From NCBI GenBank assembly GCA_049324875.1, contig JBMONC010000052.1, positions 1 to 64,000 on the forward strand: DNA of 64,000 nucleotides. Reading direction: 5' to 3'. Numbering within the stretch: position 1 is the first letter of the stretch; each line of letters begins with the position of its first letter. This document shows positions 26,218 through 33,612 of the stretch, piece by piece. Position numbers and translations under genes: made by a program. The notes below the pieces were generated by a model that was given only the letters and a program-made list of their open reading frames with translations, had not been told where the DNA came from and ran no database searches. The DNA comes from JAWLHU01 sp049324875. GTDB taxonomy: Bacteria; Bacillota; Sulfobacillia; Symbiobacteriales; Symbiobacteriaceae.

Positions 26218-26293
26218 GCCGCACCGACGACGTGACGCCGCCGGGCCTCCTTGGCGGGGCCCGGCGGTAACTCTCCAGGGGGTGAGCGGAGCC

Positions 26294-27250
26294 GTGTTCT
26301 CCTACCTCGTAAGACGCCTTGCTCTGATGCTCCCCATCCTGCTGCTGGTCAGCGTGATTGCCTTCAGCCTGATCCATCTGGTGCCCGGAGATCCGGCGCT
26401 GGTGATCCTCGGGCCGGAAGCTCCCATGGAGACGGTGCAGGCGATGCGCAAGCAGCTGGGGCTGGATCGGCCGGTGATCATCCAGTACCTGGACTGGCTG
26501 GGATCGGCCCTGCGGGGGGACCTGGGCCGGTCCATGGTGGACCGGCAGCCTGTGGTGGCGTTGATCCTCCAGCGACTGCCCGCCACCTTTGAGCTGGCGA
26601 TCCTCACCTTCGCGGTCTCGACGCTGCTGGCGGTGCCCATTGGCATCTTCACGGCGGTCCGCCGGGGATCGGCGGCCGATTGGGTCGGCAGCGTGGCCGC
26701 CCTCGTCGGGCAGTCGATCCCGCACTTCTGGCTGGGGATCATGCTGATTGTCCTCTTCTCCCTGCATCTGAAGTGGCTGCCCGCCTCGGGCTACGTCCAC
26801 ATCTGGGTGGACCCCAAGGCCAACCTGTTGGCGATGATCCTGCCGGCGCTGGCGACCGGGGCCCGGGAGGCGGCGGTGATCACCCGCTACCTGCGGGCCA
26901 GCCTGCTGGAGGTGCTGAAGCAGGACTACGTGCGCACCGCCCGCGCCAAGGGGCTCTCCGAGCGGGTGGTGGTGCTCCGGCACGCTGTCCGGAACGCCCT
27001 GATCCCGGTGATCACAGCCAGCGGTCTGCAGATTGCGGGGCTGTTGGGTGGCCTGGTGATCACCGAGACGATCTTCACCATCCCCGGCTTCGGGCGGCTG
27101 ATCGTGGACGCCATCTTCCAGCGGGATATCCCGGTGATCCAGGGCGCAGTCCTCTTCGCCGCCCTGATGGTGATGTCGATCAACCTGGTGATCGATCTGA
27201 TCTACTCGCTGGTCGACCCGCGGATCAAGCTGGCTGGAAAGGGGGCCTAG
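26294..27250 (+). CDS. ABC transporter permease, DppB/OppB type
   Basis: The 318-aa membrane permease has about six helices: the N-terminal YLVRRLALMLPILLLVSVI helix, the conserved HLVPGDPA loop after it, and the EAA-type cytoplasmic loop (near residues 205-225, RAKGLSERVVVLRHAVRNAL) that contacts the ATPase. The GTG at 26294 is 8 nt after AGGGGGTGA; another GTG at 26282 overlaps that site. Three bp separate it from the next permease, so the two are a unit. Confidence 0.9.
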   Translation: MFSYLVRRLALMLPILLLVSVIAFSLIHLVPGDPALVILGPEAPMETVQAMRKQLGLDRPVIIQYLDWLGSALRGDLGRSMVDRQPVVALILQRLPATFELAILTFAVSTLLAVPIGIFTAVRRGSAADWVGSVAALVGQSIPHFWLGIMLIVLFSLHLKWLPASGYVHIWVDPKANLLAMILPALATGAREAAVITRYLRASLLEVLKQDYVRTARAKGLSERVVVLRHAVRNALIPVITASGLQIAGLLGGLVITETIFTIPGFGRLIVDAIFQRDIPVIQGAVLFAALMVMSINLVIDLIYSLVDPRIKLAGKGA

Positions 27251-27253
27251 CCG

Positions 27254-28159
27254 ATGGCGGAGGAGTTGATCACCACAGCTGCACCCCCCTCCGGCTCCCC
27301 GACCCCGTCCGGCAGTGCGGGGCGGGATCTCTGGCGCCGCTTCCGGCGGAACAAGCCGGCCCTGGTCGGAGCGGCGGTTGTGCTGGCCCTGATCCTGATC
27401 GCCACCTTCGCCCCGGTCATCGCTCCCTATGACCCGGTCAACGACTTCGACTACGCCGCCGCCCTCCAGGGGCCCAGCCAGAAGCACTGGTTCGGCACCG
27501 ACGACCTGGGGCGGGATGTGCTCTCCCGGGTGATCTACGGCGCCCGGAACTCGCTCTCCGCCGGGGTGGTATCGGTGGCGCTGGCCCTGCTGATCGGGAT
27601 GCCGGTCGGCCTGCTGGCCGGCTACTACCGGGGCTTCTGGGATGAGGTGGTGATCATGCGGATCACCGACGCCTTCCAGGCGATCCCCTTCCTGATCCTG
27701 GCGCTGGCCATGGCGGCGGTGCTGGGCCCGGGGCTCTGGAAGGCGATGCTGGCTATCGGTATCGGGCTGACGCCCGCCTTCATCCGCATGGTGCGGGCCC
27801 AGGTGCTGGCCCACCGGGAGTCCGACTACGTGCTGGCCGCCAAGGCGATGGGCGCCACCGACCTGCGGATCATGTTCCGCCACCTGCTGCCCAACATTGC
27901 CGGGCCGATCATCGTGCAGGCCTCCCTGGCGGTGGCATCGGCGATCATCGCCGAGGCCGGCCTCTCCTACCTGGGGCTGGGTATCCAGCCGCCGGACCCG
28001 GCCTGGGGCTCCTCACTCCGCTTCGCCCAGGGCTTCCTGACCATCGCCCCGCACATGGCCTATTACCCGGGCGCCGCGATCTTCGTCTCGGTGCTCTCCA
28101 TCAACCTGCTGGGCGACGGGCTCCGGGACATGCTGGACCCGCGCATGAAGAACGGCTAG
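27254..28159 (+). CDS. ABC transporter permease, DppC/OppC type
   Basis: A 301-aa permease with an N-terminal OppC-type helix (RRNKPALVGAAVVLALILI), the HWFGTDDLGRDVLSR signature, and the EAA loop AAKAMGATDLRIMFRHL. It pairs with the DppB-like protein to form the channel. A terminator follows, and no ATP-binding subunit (DppD/DppF) is encoded before or after it. Confidence 0.9.
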   Translation: MAEELITTAAPPSGSPTPSGSAGRDLWRRFRRNKPALVGAAVVLALILIATFAPVIAPYDPVNDFDYAAALQGPSQKHWFGTDDLGRDVLSRVIYGARNSLSAGVVSVALALLIGMPVGLLAGYYRGFWDEVVIMRITDAFQAIPFLILALAMAAVLGPGLWKAMLAIGIGLTPAFIRMVRAQVLAHRESDYVLAAKAMGATDLRIMFRHLLPNIAGPIIVQASLAVASAIIAEAGLSYLGLGIQPPDPAWGSSLRFAQGFLTIAPHMAYYPGAAIFVSVLSINLLGDGLRDMLDPRMKNG

Positions 28160-28163
28160 CCTG

Positions 28164-28206
28164 ACCGGGCGGACCGGGTGACCTGCACCCGACCCGCCCG
28201 GTTTTC
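28164..28206 (+). terminator. Rho-independent terminator after the ABC permeases
   Basis: ACCGGGCG...CGCCCGGT outer stem with an inner CGGGTG/CACCCG stem, then TTTTCC. It separates the importer genes from ridA. Confidence 0.85.
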
Positions 28207-28278
28207 CTATGGGTTACCCCCCGGGGCCCTCCTCTGGTAAAATGGGAGGCGTGAACCGATGCGAAGGAGGCAACCCCC

Positions 28279-28680
28279 ATGTCGGAGCAGGTTCGAAAGA
28301 TCCCGGTCCACCCTGCCGGTGCCCCGATACCCGCCGGTCCGTACACCCCGGCGATCATCGCCGGCGGTTTCGTCTTCGTCAGCGGCCAGGGGCCGCTCAA
28401 GCCCGGCACCCGTGAGATCGTCCAGGGGGACATCCGGGTGCAGACCCGGACGGTGCTGGAGAACATCCGCTCCATCCTGGAGGCGGCGGGCTGCAGCATG
28501 GCCGACGTGGTCAAGGTGAACGTCCACCTGGCCGACATGAAGGACTTCCCCGCCTACAACGAGGTCTACCGGGAGTACTTTCCCGAGCCCTTCCCCGCCC
28601 GGACCACCGTCCAGTCGGTGCTGCCCGGCCCCTTCTCCGTGGAGATCGACGTGATCGCCCTGCGCCCGGAGGGGAGGTAG
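28279..28680 (+). CDS. ridA: RidA family 2-iminobutanoate/2-iminopropanoate deaminase
   Basis: The 133-aa trimeric enzyme hydrolyses reactive imines released by pyridoxal-phosphate enzymes, or acts in a catabolic pathway. The substrate Arg is in PARTTVQSVL (about residue 109), and the family segments PIPAGPYTPA, FVFVSGQGPL and SMADVVKVNVHLADM are present. AAGGAGG precedes the ATG. It is directly followed, 1 bp on, by pgeF, so it belongs to the transcript of the ylm-type cluster as well as lying beside the importer. Confidence 0.9.
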   Translation: MSEQVRKIPVHPAGAPIPAGPYTPAIIAGGFVFVSGQGPLKPGTREIVQGDIRVQTRTVLENIRSILEAAGCSMADVVKVNVHLADMKDFPAYNEVYREYFPEPFPARTTVQSVLPGPFSVEIDVIALRPEGR

Positions 28681-28681
28681 G

Positions 28682-29494
28682 GTGGCGGCCACCTGGAAAG
28701 AGCGGGACGGGATCCAGGCGCTCCACCTGACCAGCCTGGAGGCGCTGGGCGGGGTCGGCGCCCTCTTCACCGGACGGGTCCGGGGGGTCAGCCCCCGCTG
28801 GCAGGAGGGGCTCAACTGGTCCTACTCGGTGGGCGACGACCCGGGGGCGGTGCGGGAGAACCGGCGCCGGACCCTGGCGCTGCTGGGGCTGCCGGTCCAC
28901 CGGGCGGCGATGGCCGGGCTGGTCCACGGCGACCGGGTGGTGGCGGTGACCGGGGAGGAGGAGCCGGCGGGGCCGGATGACCTGATCCTGATCCCGGAGT
29001 GCGATGCCCTGATCACCGACCGGACCGGCCTGGCGCTGGTGGTGACCGCCGCCGACTGCGTGCCGGTCTACCTCTACGACCCGGTTCGGCGGGCGGTGGG
29101 CGTGGCCCACGCCGGCTGGCGGGGGACGGTGGCGGGGATCGCCGGCAAGGCGGCAAGGGCGATGGCCGCTACCTACGGCTGCCGCCCCGATCAGATCCAC
29201 GCCGCCGTGGGGCCCTCCATCGGCCCCTGCTGCTACGAGGTGGATGAGGCGGTGGCGAAGCCGCTGCGGGACTACTATGGGGCCGCGGCAGCGGAACTGC
29301 TGCTGCCGGGCAGGGCCCCCGGCAAGTACCAGCTGGACCTCTGGGAGGCCAACCGGCGCGACCTGCTGGCCGCCGGGGTCGGGGTCGTGAGCGTGGCCGG
29401 GGAGTGCACCTCCTGCAGGGTGGAGCGGCTCTTCTCCCACCGGGCGGAGCGGGGCGGGGCCGGCCGCGGTGCCGCCGTCATCGCCCTGCTCTAG
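28682..29494 (+). CDS. pgeF: Peptidoglycan editing factor PgeF / YfiH-YlmD family (laccase-domain protein)
   Basis: The 270-aa cytoplasmic protein has the Zn-binding residues of the family: His in GLVHGDRVV, Cys in TAADCVPVYLYD and His in VGVAHAGWRGTV. Family members were called multicopper polyphenol oxidases; in E. coli YfiH acts on UDP-MurNAc-L-Ser and others show purine nucleoside phosphorylase activity. GTG start with GGGGAGG provided by the end of ridA. It corresponds to ylmD, the usual first gene of the ylm cluster. Confidence 0.88.
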   Translation: MAATWKERDGIQALHLTSLEALGGVGALFTGRVRGVSPRWQEGLNWSYSVGDDPGAVRENRRRTLALLGLPVHRAAMAGLVHGDRVVAVTGEEEPAGPDDLILIPECDALITDRTGLALVVTAADCVPVYLYDPVRRAVGVAHAGWRGTVAGIAGKAARAMAATYGCRPDQIHAAVGPSIGPCCYEVDEAVAKPLRDYYGAAAAELLLPGRAPGKYQLDLWEANRRDLLAAGVGVVSVAGECTSCRVERLFSHRAERGGAGRGAAVIALL

Positions 29495-29566
29495 CAGGGG
29501 AGTTCTCTCCGCCTGCCGAATCGCTTAACCATACGCTGATCACGCCGCAGCAAGGGAGGGACGAGA

Positions 29567-30811
29567 ATGCAGCCGCGACCGCCACGCCGTCCGACGGTCC
29601 GGGCCGTCCGGCGGGAGCTGGAAAAGCCCCGCCCCGCCTGGCGTCCCCGGCGGGCCGGCGCCCGCCTGCGGGCGCTGCTGCTGCTGGCCCTCCTCACCGC
29701 CGGCGGCTGGTTCCTCTGGCAGCGGGTCGGGGCCCCCGCTCCCCCGCCGGTGGTGGCCGTCCGCCACGGGGCGGTGGAGGCGGTGCTGGAGGCCGATGCC
29801 TGGCTCGTCCGGAAGGAGCGGGTGGTGACCGCCCCGGTGGCGGGTCAGGTCCGCCGGCTGGCCGCCGAGGGCGAGCGGGCCCGGGTGGGCGGCGCTGTGG
29901 TGGAGATCGGGCCGGAGAGCGCCCGGCCCCCCGCCACCGCCGGCGCCGCTCCCCCACCGGCGGACGCCGGCCGGGCGGCCACCCAGCGGGAGTACGACCG
30001 GCTCTCCACCGAGATCTACCGGCTGGCCGCTGCCGTCAACGAGGCCAGGTTCGCCGGGCAGGCCGAGCAGGCCGCCGCCCTCCAGGCGGAGCTGGATGAC
30101 CTGGCCCTGCGGCAGGCCGCCCTGGTGGGGCAGCTCCCCGCCCCTTCGCCTGAGGAGCAGCCGTCCCGGCCGTCTCCGTCTCCGGCGGCGACCCGGGTGA
30201 CCACCGAGGTCGCCGGGGTCGTGCTCTACCAGACCGATGGGCTGGAGTCGATCCTCACCCCTGCCGGTGCTGAGCGGTGGACACCTTCCTGGGTCCGGGC
30301 GCTGCCTCTCCCGGACCTGAAGCAGACCGGAAGGGAGCAGGTGGCCGCCGGGCAGCCGCTCTTCAAGGTGGTGGATGACCTCCACCTGGAGCTGATTCTG
30401 GTGGTTCCCGCCGAACGGCTCACCCCATCCCAGCGCACGATCATGGCAGAGGATGGGGTGAAGGTGCGTATCCCGGGCCGCGAGCGCCCCCTGACCGCCC
30501 ATCTCCGCCGCATAGCCGAGGAGGGGGAGGAGCTGCTCCTCCACCTGGAGGTCCCCCTGCCCGCCGCCGAGGCGCTGCGCGTCCGCCGGATGCGGGTCAG
30601 CCTGCTGCTGGAGAGCTTTGAGGGCGCTGTCGTCCCCAGGGCCGCGATCGATGTGCAGGGAGGCAGGACCGGGGTCTGGGTCCGGGAGGGGAGAGCCTAC
30701 CAGTTCACCCCGGTGCGGGTCCTGGGCGGCAACCGCACCGAGGTGGCGGTGGAGGGGGATCTGGCGCCGGATGCGCAGGTGCTCACTCTGCTCCCCCCGC
30801 CGACCCGCTGA
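29567..30811 (+). CDS. HlyD-like membrane-anchored adaptor protein
   Basis: The 414-aa protein has a basic N-terminus rich in Arg and Pro, one membrane helix (about residues 34-50), and an HlyD-type barrel-sandwich start (VTAPVAGQVRRLAAEGERARVG). A coiled coil follows (about 145-190), then a proline-rich linker and beta-barrel-like repeats (VVPRAAIDVQGGRTGVWVR). No export ATPase or channel partner is adjacent. It sits between pgeF and yggS, so a role in envelope or division-site structure is possible but unproven. Confidence 0.75.
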   Translation: MQPRPPRRPTVRAVRRELEKPRPAWRPRRAGARLRALLLLALLTAGGWFLWQRVGAPAPPPVVAVRHGAVEAVLEADAWLVRKERVVTAPVAGQVRRLAAEGERARVGGAVVEIGPESARPPATAGAAPPPADAGRAATQREYDRLSTEIYRLAAAVNEARFAGQAEQAAALQAELDDLALRQAALVGQLPAPSPEEQPSRPSPSPAATRVTTEVAGVVLYQTDGLESILTPAGAERWTPSWVRALPLPDLKQTGREQVAAGQPLFKVVDDLHLELILVVPAERLTPSQRTIMAEDGVKVRIPGRERPLTAHLRRIAEEGEELLLHLEVPLPAAEALRVRRMRVSLLLESFEGAVVPRAAIDVQGGRTGVWVREGRAYQFTPVRVLGGNRTEVAVEGDLAPDAQVLTLLPPPTR

Positions 30812-30885
30812 GCCACCCTCGCCCGGGGACCTCCCTTGGATCAATGGAAATTCTGTCTGAGAATCGGAAGGGAAGTTGGATTTTG

Positions 30886-31578
30886 GTGTCGAACATCACT
30901 TTAAATGTGGAGAAGGTACGGCAGCGGATCGCACAGGCCGCCTTGCGGGCCGGGCGCCATCCGGATGCGGTCACCCTGATCGCAGTCTCCAAGACACGGC
31001 CGGTGGAGGATCTGGAGGCGGCCATCGCCGCCGGGATCACCCACCTGGGGGAGAACCGGGTCCAGGAGCTGAAGGAGAAGGTGGGGCTGCTCTCGGGGCG
31101 CGAGGTCACCTGGCACCTGATCGGCTCGCTCCAGACCAACAAGGCCAAGCAGGCCCTGGAACTGGCCGGCCTGATCCACTCGCTCGACCGGGATTCGCTC
31201 CTGGATGAACTGGTCCGCCAGGCAGAGCGGCGGGGGAGCCCCTGTGACGCCCTGGTCCAGGTGAACGTCTCGGGCGAGCTGTCCAAGCACGGCATCGCCC
31301 CGGCCGAGCTGATCCCCTTCCTCCGGCGAGTCAGCCGGCAGGAGTGGGTCCGTGTTCGGGGGTTGATGACCATGGCCCCGTATTCCGAGGAGCCCGAGGC
31401 GGCCCGGCCCCACTTTCAGCGGCTTCGGGAACTGTTTGAGCAGGTGCGGGAACTGGCGCTGCCGAACGTCCGGATGGAACATCTGTCAATGGGCATGTCA
31501 GGGGACTTCGAGGTTGCCGTGGAAGAGGGCGCCACGCTGGTGCGGGTTGGTTCCGCCATCTTCGGAGAGCGCTCCTAG
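30886..31578 (+). CDS. yggS: Pyridoxal-phosphate homeostasis protein, YggS/YlmE family
   Basis: A 230-aa single TIM-barrel PLP-binding protein. The PLP lysine is in LIAVSKTRPVEDL, and HLIGSLQTNKAKQAL and LSMGMSGDFEVAVEEGAT are diagnostic. It keeps free PLP low and amino-acid pools balanced. GTG 30886 is chosen because AAGGGAAG lies about 9 nt before it; the frame can be extended to ATG 30844, which lacks a site. sepF follows after 57 bp. Confidence 0.92.
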   Translation: MSNITLNVEKVRQRIAQAALRAGRHPDAVTLIAVSKTRPVEDLEAAIAAGITHLGENRVQELKEKVGLLSGREVTWHLIGSLQTNKAKQALELAGLIHSLDRDSLLDELVRQAERRGSPCDALVQVNVSGELSKHGIAPAELIPFLRRVSRQEWVRVRGLMTMAPYSEEPEAARPHFQRLRELFEQVRELALPNVRMEHLSMGMSGDFEVAVEEGATLVRVGSAIFGERS

Positions 31579-31635
31579 CTGGCACCGCGCGAGTAGCAAC
31601 AGAGGCACCATGCATCCAGGGGAGGTAACCTTACG

Positions 31636-32283
31636 ATGCCGAACAAGCCGGGCCTGTGGAACAAGCTGGTCGATTACCTTGGCTTCGGGCCGGAAGAGGA
31701 TGAGTTCGAAGAGGAAGTAGTCGAAGAGGCGGCTGCCCCTCCAGTCTGGCAGGAGGACCCCCGGCGAACCTCCGCCCCTGAGCGCCGTGCCCCGGTGGTG
31801 CCGATCACGGCGGTGCCGCAGAAGCCGACCTCCTTCCGGGTGATGGTGGTCGAGCCCCGATCCTTTGAAGAGGTGCAGACCATCGTCGACCAGATGAAGG
31901 CGCGGCGGCCGGTGATTCTCAACCTGGAATCGCTGGACAAGGACCTGGCCCAGAAGATCCTCAACTTCCTGAACGGCGCCATCTACGCCCTGGGCGGCGA
32001 GACGCAGCGGGTGGCAGCGGGCATCTTCTTCTACGCCCCGCCCGGCGTGGACGTCTCCACCATGGGTCGCGGCCTGACCGGCACCGCCATTGGCGGCGGG
32101 GCGGTCGATCTGCCGCCCGGTGTGCTGGAGAAGCTCTCGGGCATGCTATCCTCCGAGGGCTCCGACCGTGGCCTGGCCGCCCGTGGGAGCGAGAGCGATC
32201 TCAGCATCCGGGCCAGCGCCGGCCGGCAGGAGACCGAGCGCAAGCCTGGGGAGCGCCCCAAGTTCGACTGGCGCAACCAGTAA
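31636..32283 (+). CDS. sepF: Cell division protein SepF
   Basis: A 215-aa FtsZ-binding membrane anchor. An N-terminal amphipathic helix (LWNKLVDYLGFG) is followed by an acidic linker and the SepF fold (about residues 65-160, including RRPVILNLESLDKDLAQKI and the GIFFYAPPGVDV end). The C-terminal tail of about 55 residues is longer than in B. subtilis and polar. It would bind the FtsZ C-terminal peptide seen at 18680-18720. Confidence 0.92.
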   Translation: MPNKPGLWNKLVDYLGFGPEEDEFEEEVVEEAAAPPVWQEDPRRTSAPERRAPVVPITAVPQKPTSFRVMVVEPRSFEEVQTIVDQMKARRPVILNLESLDKDLAQKILNFLNGAIYALGGETQRVAAGIFFYAPPGVDVSTMGRGLTGTAIGGGAVDLPPGVLEKLSGMLSSEGSDRGLAARGSESDLSIRASAGRQETERKPGERPKFDWRNQ

Positions 32284-32325
32284 AGCCGCCGGTCCCCAGC
32301 TTCCTGGAGAGGAGATCTGGCGTTA

Positions 32326-32601
32326 ATGGGAATCCTGGCGCAGACCATTTGGATCTTTGTCCGCATCCTGGAGGTGCTGATCTGGGCGCGGATCCTGATG
32401 TCCTGGTTCCGCCCCCGCTATCGGACCAGCAGCAACGGCTGGTTCTTCACCATTGAGGAGTATGTCTGGCGGGCGACGGAGCCGCTTCTGGCGCCCATCC
32501 GGAACATCTTGCCGTCCACCGGCATGATCGATTTCTCGCCCTTCATCCTGATGATCCTGGTGGATATTGTGGGCAGGTTCCTGGTGGGGGCTCTGATGTA
32601 G
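32326..32601 (+). CDS. YggT family membrane protein (YlmG-like)
   Basis: A 91-aa protein with two hydrophobic segments; WARILMSWFRP and the TEPLLAPIRNILP loop are the family signature. YggT/YlmG proteins have been linked to division and plastid nucleoid distribution, with no fixed mechanism. Order sepF-ylmG-divIVA matches B. subtilis, except that ylmH is missing between this gene and divIVA. Confidence 0.88.
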   Translation: MGILAQTIWIFVRILEVLIWARILMSWFRPRYRTSSNGWFFTIEEYVWRATEPLLAPIRNILPSTGMIDFSPFILMILVDIVGRFLVGALM

Positions 32602-32637
32602 AGAAGAAAGTACGTAAGCGAGAGGGCAGGTGATAGC

Positions 32638-33189
32638 ATGGCGCTGACTCCACTGGATATTACAAACAAAGAGTTTAAAAAGAAGCTCCTGGGCGGGTAC
32701 GACCCCGATCAGGTGGATGAGTTTCTGGATCAGATCATCCGGGAGTTCGAGGTGCTGATCAAGGAGAACACGACCGCCAAGGAGCAGGTGGAGCTGCTGA
32801 ACCAGCGGGTCGAGCAGTACCGTGCTCTCGAGGAGACCATCAACAAAACCCTGGTCATCGCCCAGGAGTCTGCGGAAGAGATCAAGGCCAACGCCCGGCG
32901 GGAGGCCGACCTGATCATCCAGGAGGCCCGCCTGCAGGCGGAGCGCATCCTCGAAGCCGGGCAGGCCAAGGCCCGCCGGATCATGGAGGAGAACGCCGAT
33001 CTGGCCCGTGCGGCGCATACGCTCCGCGGGCAGGTGCGGGCGCTGCTCCAGGCCCAGCTGGAGGCGATCGACACGATTCGCGATCCCTTCGCCCAGGCTG
33101 CGGTCGCCCGCCAACCGGAGCCGGCCCAGCCGGCCCGGGTCACCCCGCTCCCGCGGGAGAGCGATGTGGAGGATGAGGACGACAACTAG
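32638..33189 (+). CDS. divIVA: Septum/pole-binding protein DivIVA
   Basis: The 183-aa coiled-coil protein recognises curved membrane at poles and septa. The N-terminal lipid-binding domain has LTPLDITNKEFKKKLLGGYD and VDEFLDQIIREFE; a coiled coil spans about residues 40-150, and an acidic tail ends the protein. It would recruit division and sporulation chromosome-anchoring partners. AGAGGGCAGGTGA lies before the ATG; a terminator follows. Confidence 0.95.
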   Translation: MALTPLDITNKEFKKKLLGGYDPDQVDEFLDQIIREFEVLIKENTTAKEQVELLNQRVEQYRALEETINKTLVIAQESAEEIKANARREADLIIQEARLQAERILEAGQAKARRIMEENADLARAAHTLRGQVRALLQAQLEAIDTIRDPFAQAAVARQPEPAQPARVTPLPRESDVEDEDDN

Positions 33190-33202
33190 CACCGAAACAG
33201 CG

Positions 33203-33235
33203 AACCCCGGGCGGATAGCCGTCCGGGGTTTTTCT
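33203..33235 (+). terminator. Rho-independent terminator after divIVA
   Basis: AACCCCGG (33203-33210) pairs with CCGGGGTT (33223-33230), then TTTCT. It ends the ylm-type cluster. Confidence 0.9.
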
Positions 33236-33284
33236 TGCGCGCGGGGCAGACTACGGGACAGATTGATGTGAAGGAGGGGGTCCC

Positions 33285-33572
33285 GTGCCCAAGATTGAGG
33301 TCTACTGCACCGTCGAGAACTGCGACTACTGGGGGAAGAACAACCACTGCCTGGCCAAGGAGATCCTGATTGTGACCGACCAGCAGGCCACCGCCTGGCC
33401 CGATCCGGTGGACGCCCCCATGGCCAGCAACTTGACCCAAGGCGAGGCGGAGAACTGCATGCAGACCGCCTGCAAGACCTTCCGGCCCCGGTACTCCCAC
33501 GCCGGCCCGGTACAGGACCTGCGGGATAAGAACGCCCAGCTCGCCCAGAAGTACCCGCACCAGATGCAGTAG
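33285..33572 (+). CDS. DUF1540 domain protein, small Cys-rich
   Basis: The 95-aa protein carries two clusters typical of DUF1540: C8-x4-C13-x8-C22 near the N-terminus and C58-x4-C63. Conserved cysteines imply metal binding. DUF1540 proteins are common in spore formers and unassigned. GTG start with GGAGGGGGTC upstream; it is monocistronic between two hairpins. Confidence 0.85.
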   Translation: MPKIEVYCTVENCDYWGKNNHCLAKEILIVTDQQATAWPDPVDAPMASNLTQGEAENCMQTACKTFRPRYSHAGPVQDLRDKNAQLAQKYPHQMQ

Positions 33573-33584
33573 CCGAGCGAATGG

Positions 33585-33609
33585 GGCCAGCCCTGGCATA
33601 GGGCTGGCC
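33585..33609. terminator. Perfect hairpin between convergent genes
   Basis: GGCCAGCCCT (33585-33594) and AGGGCTGGCC (33600-33609) form a 10-bp stem with a 5-nt loop between the DUF1540 gene and the leftward lipoprotein gene. No T run is present in either direction. Confidence 0.55.
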
Positions 33610-33612
33610 GCT

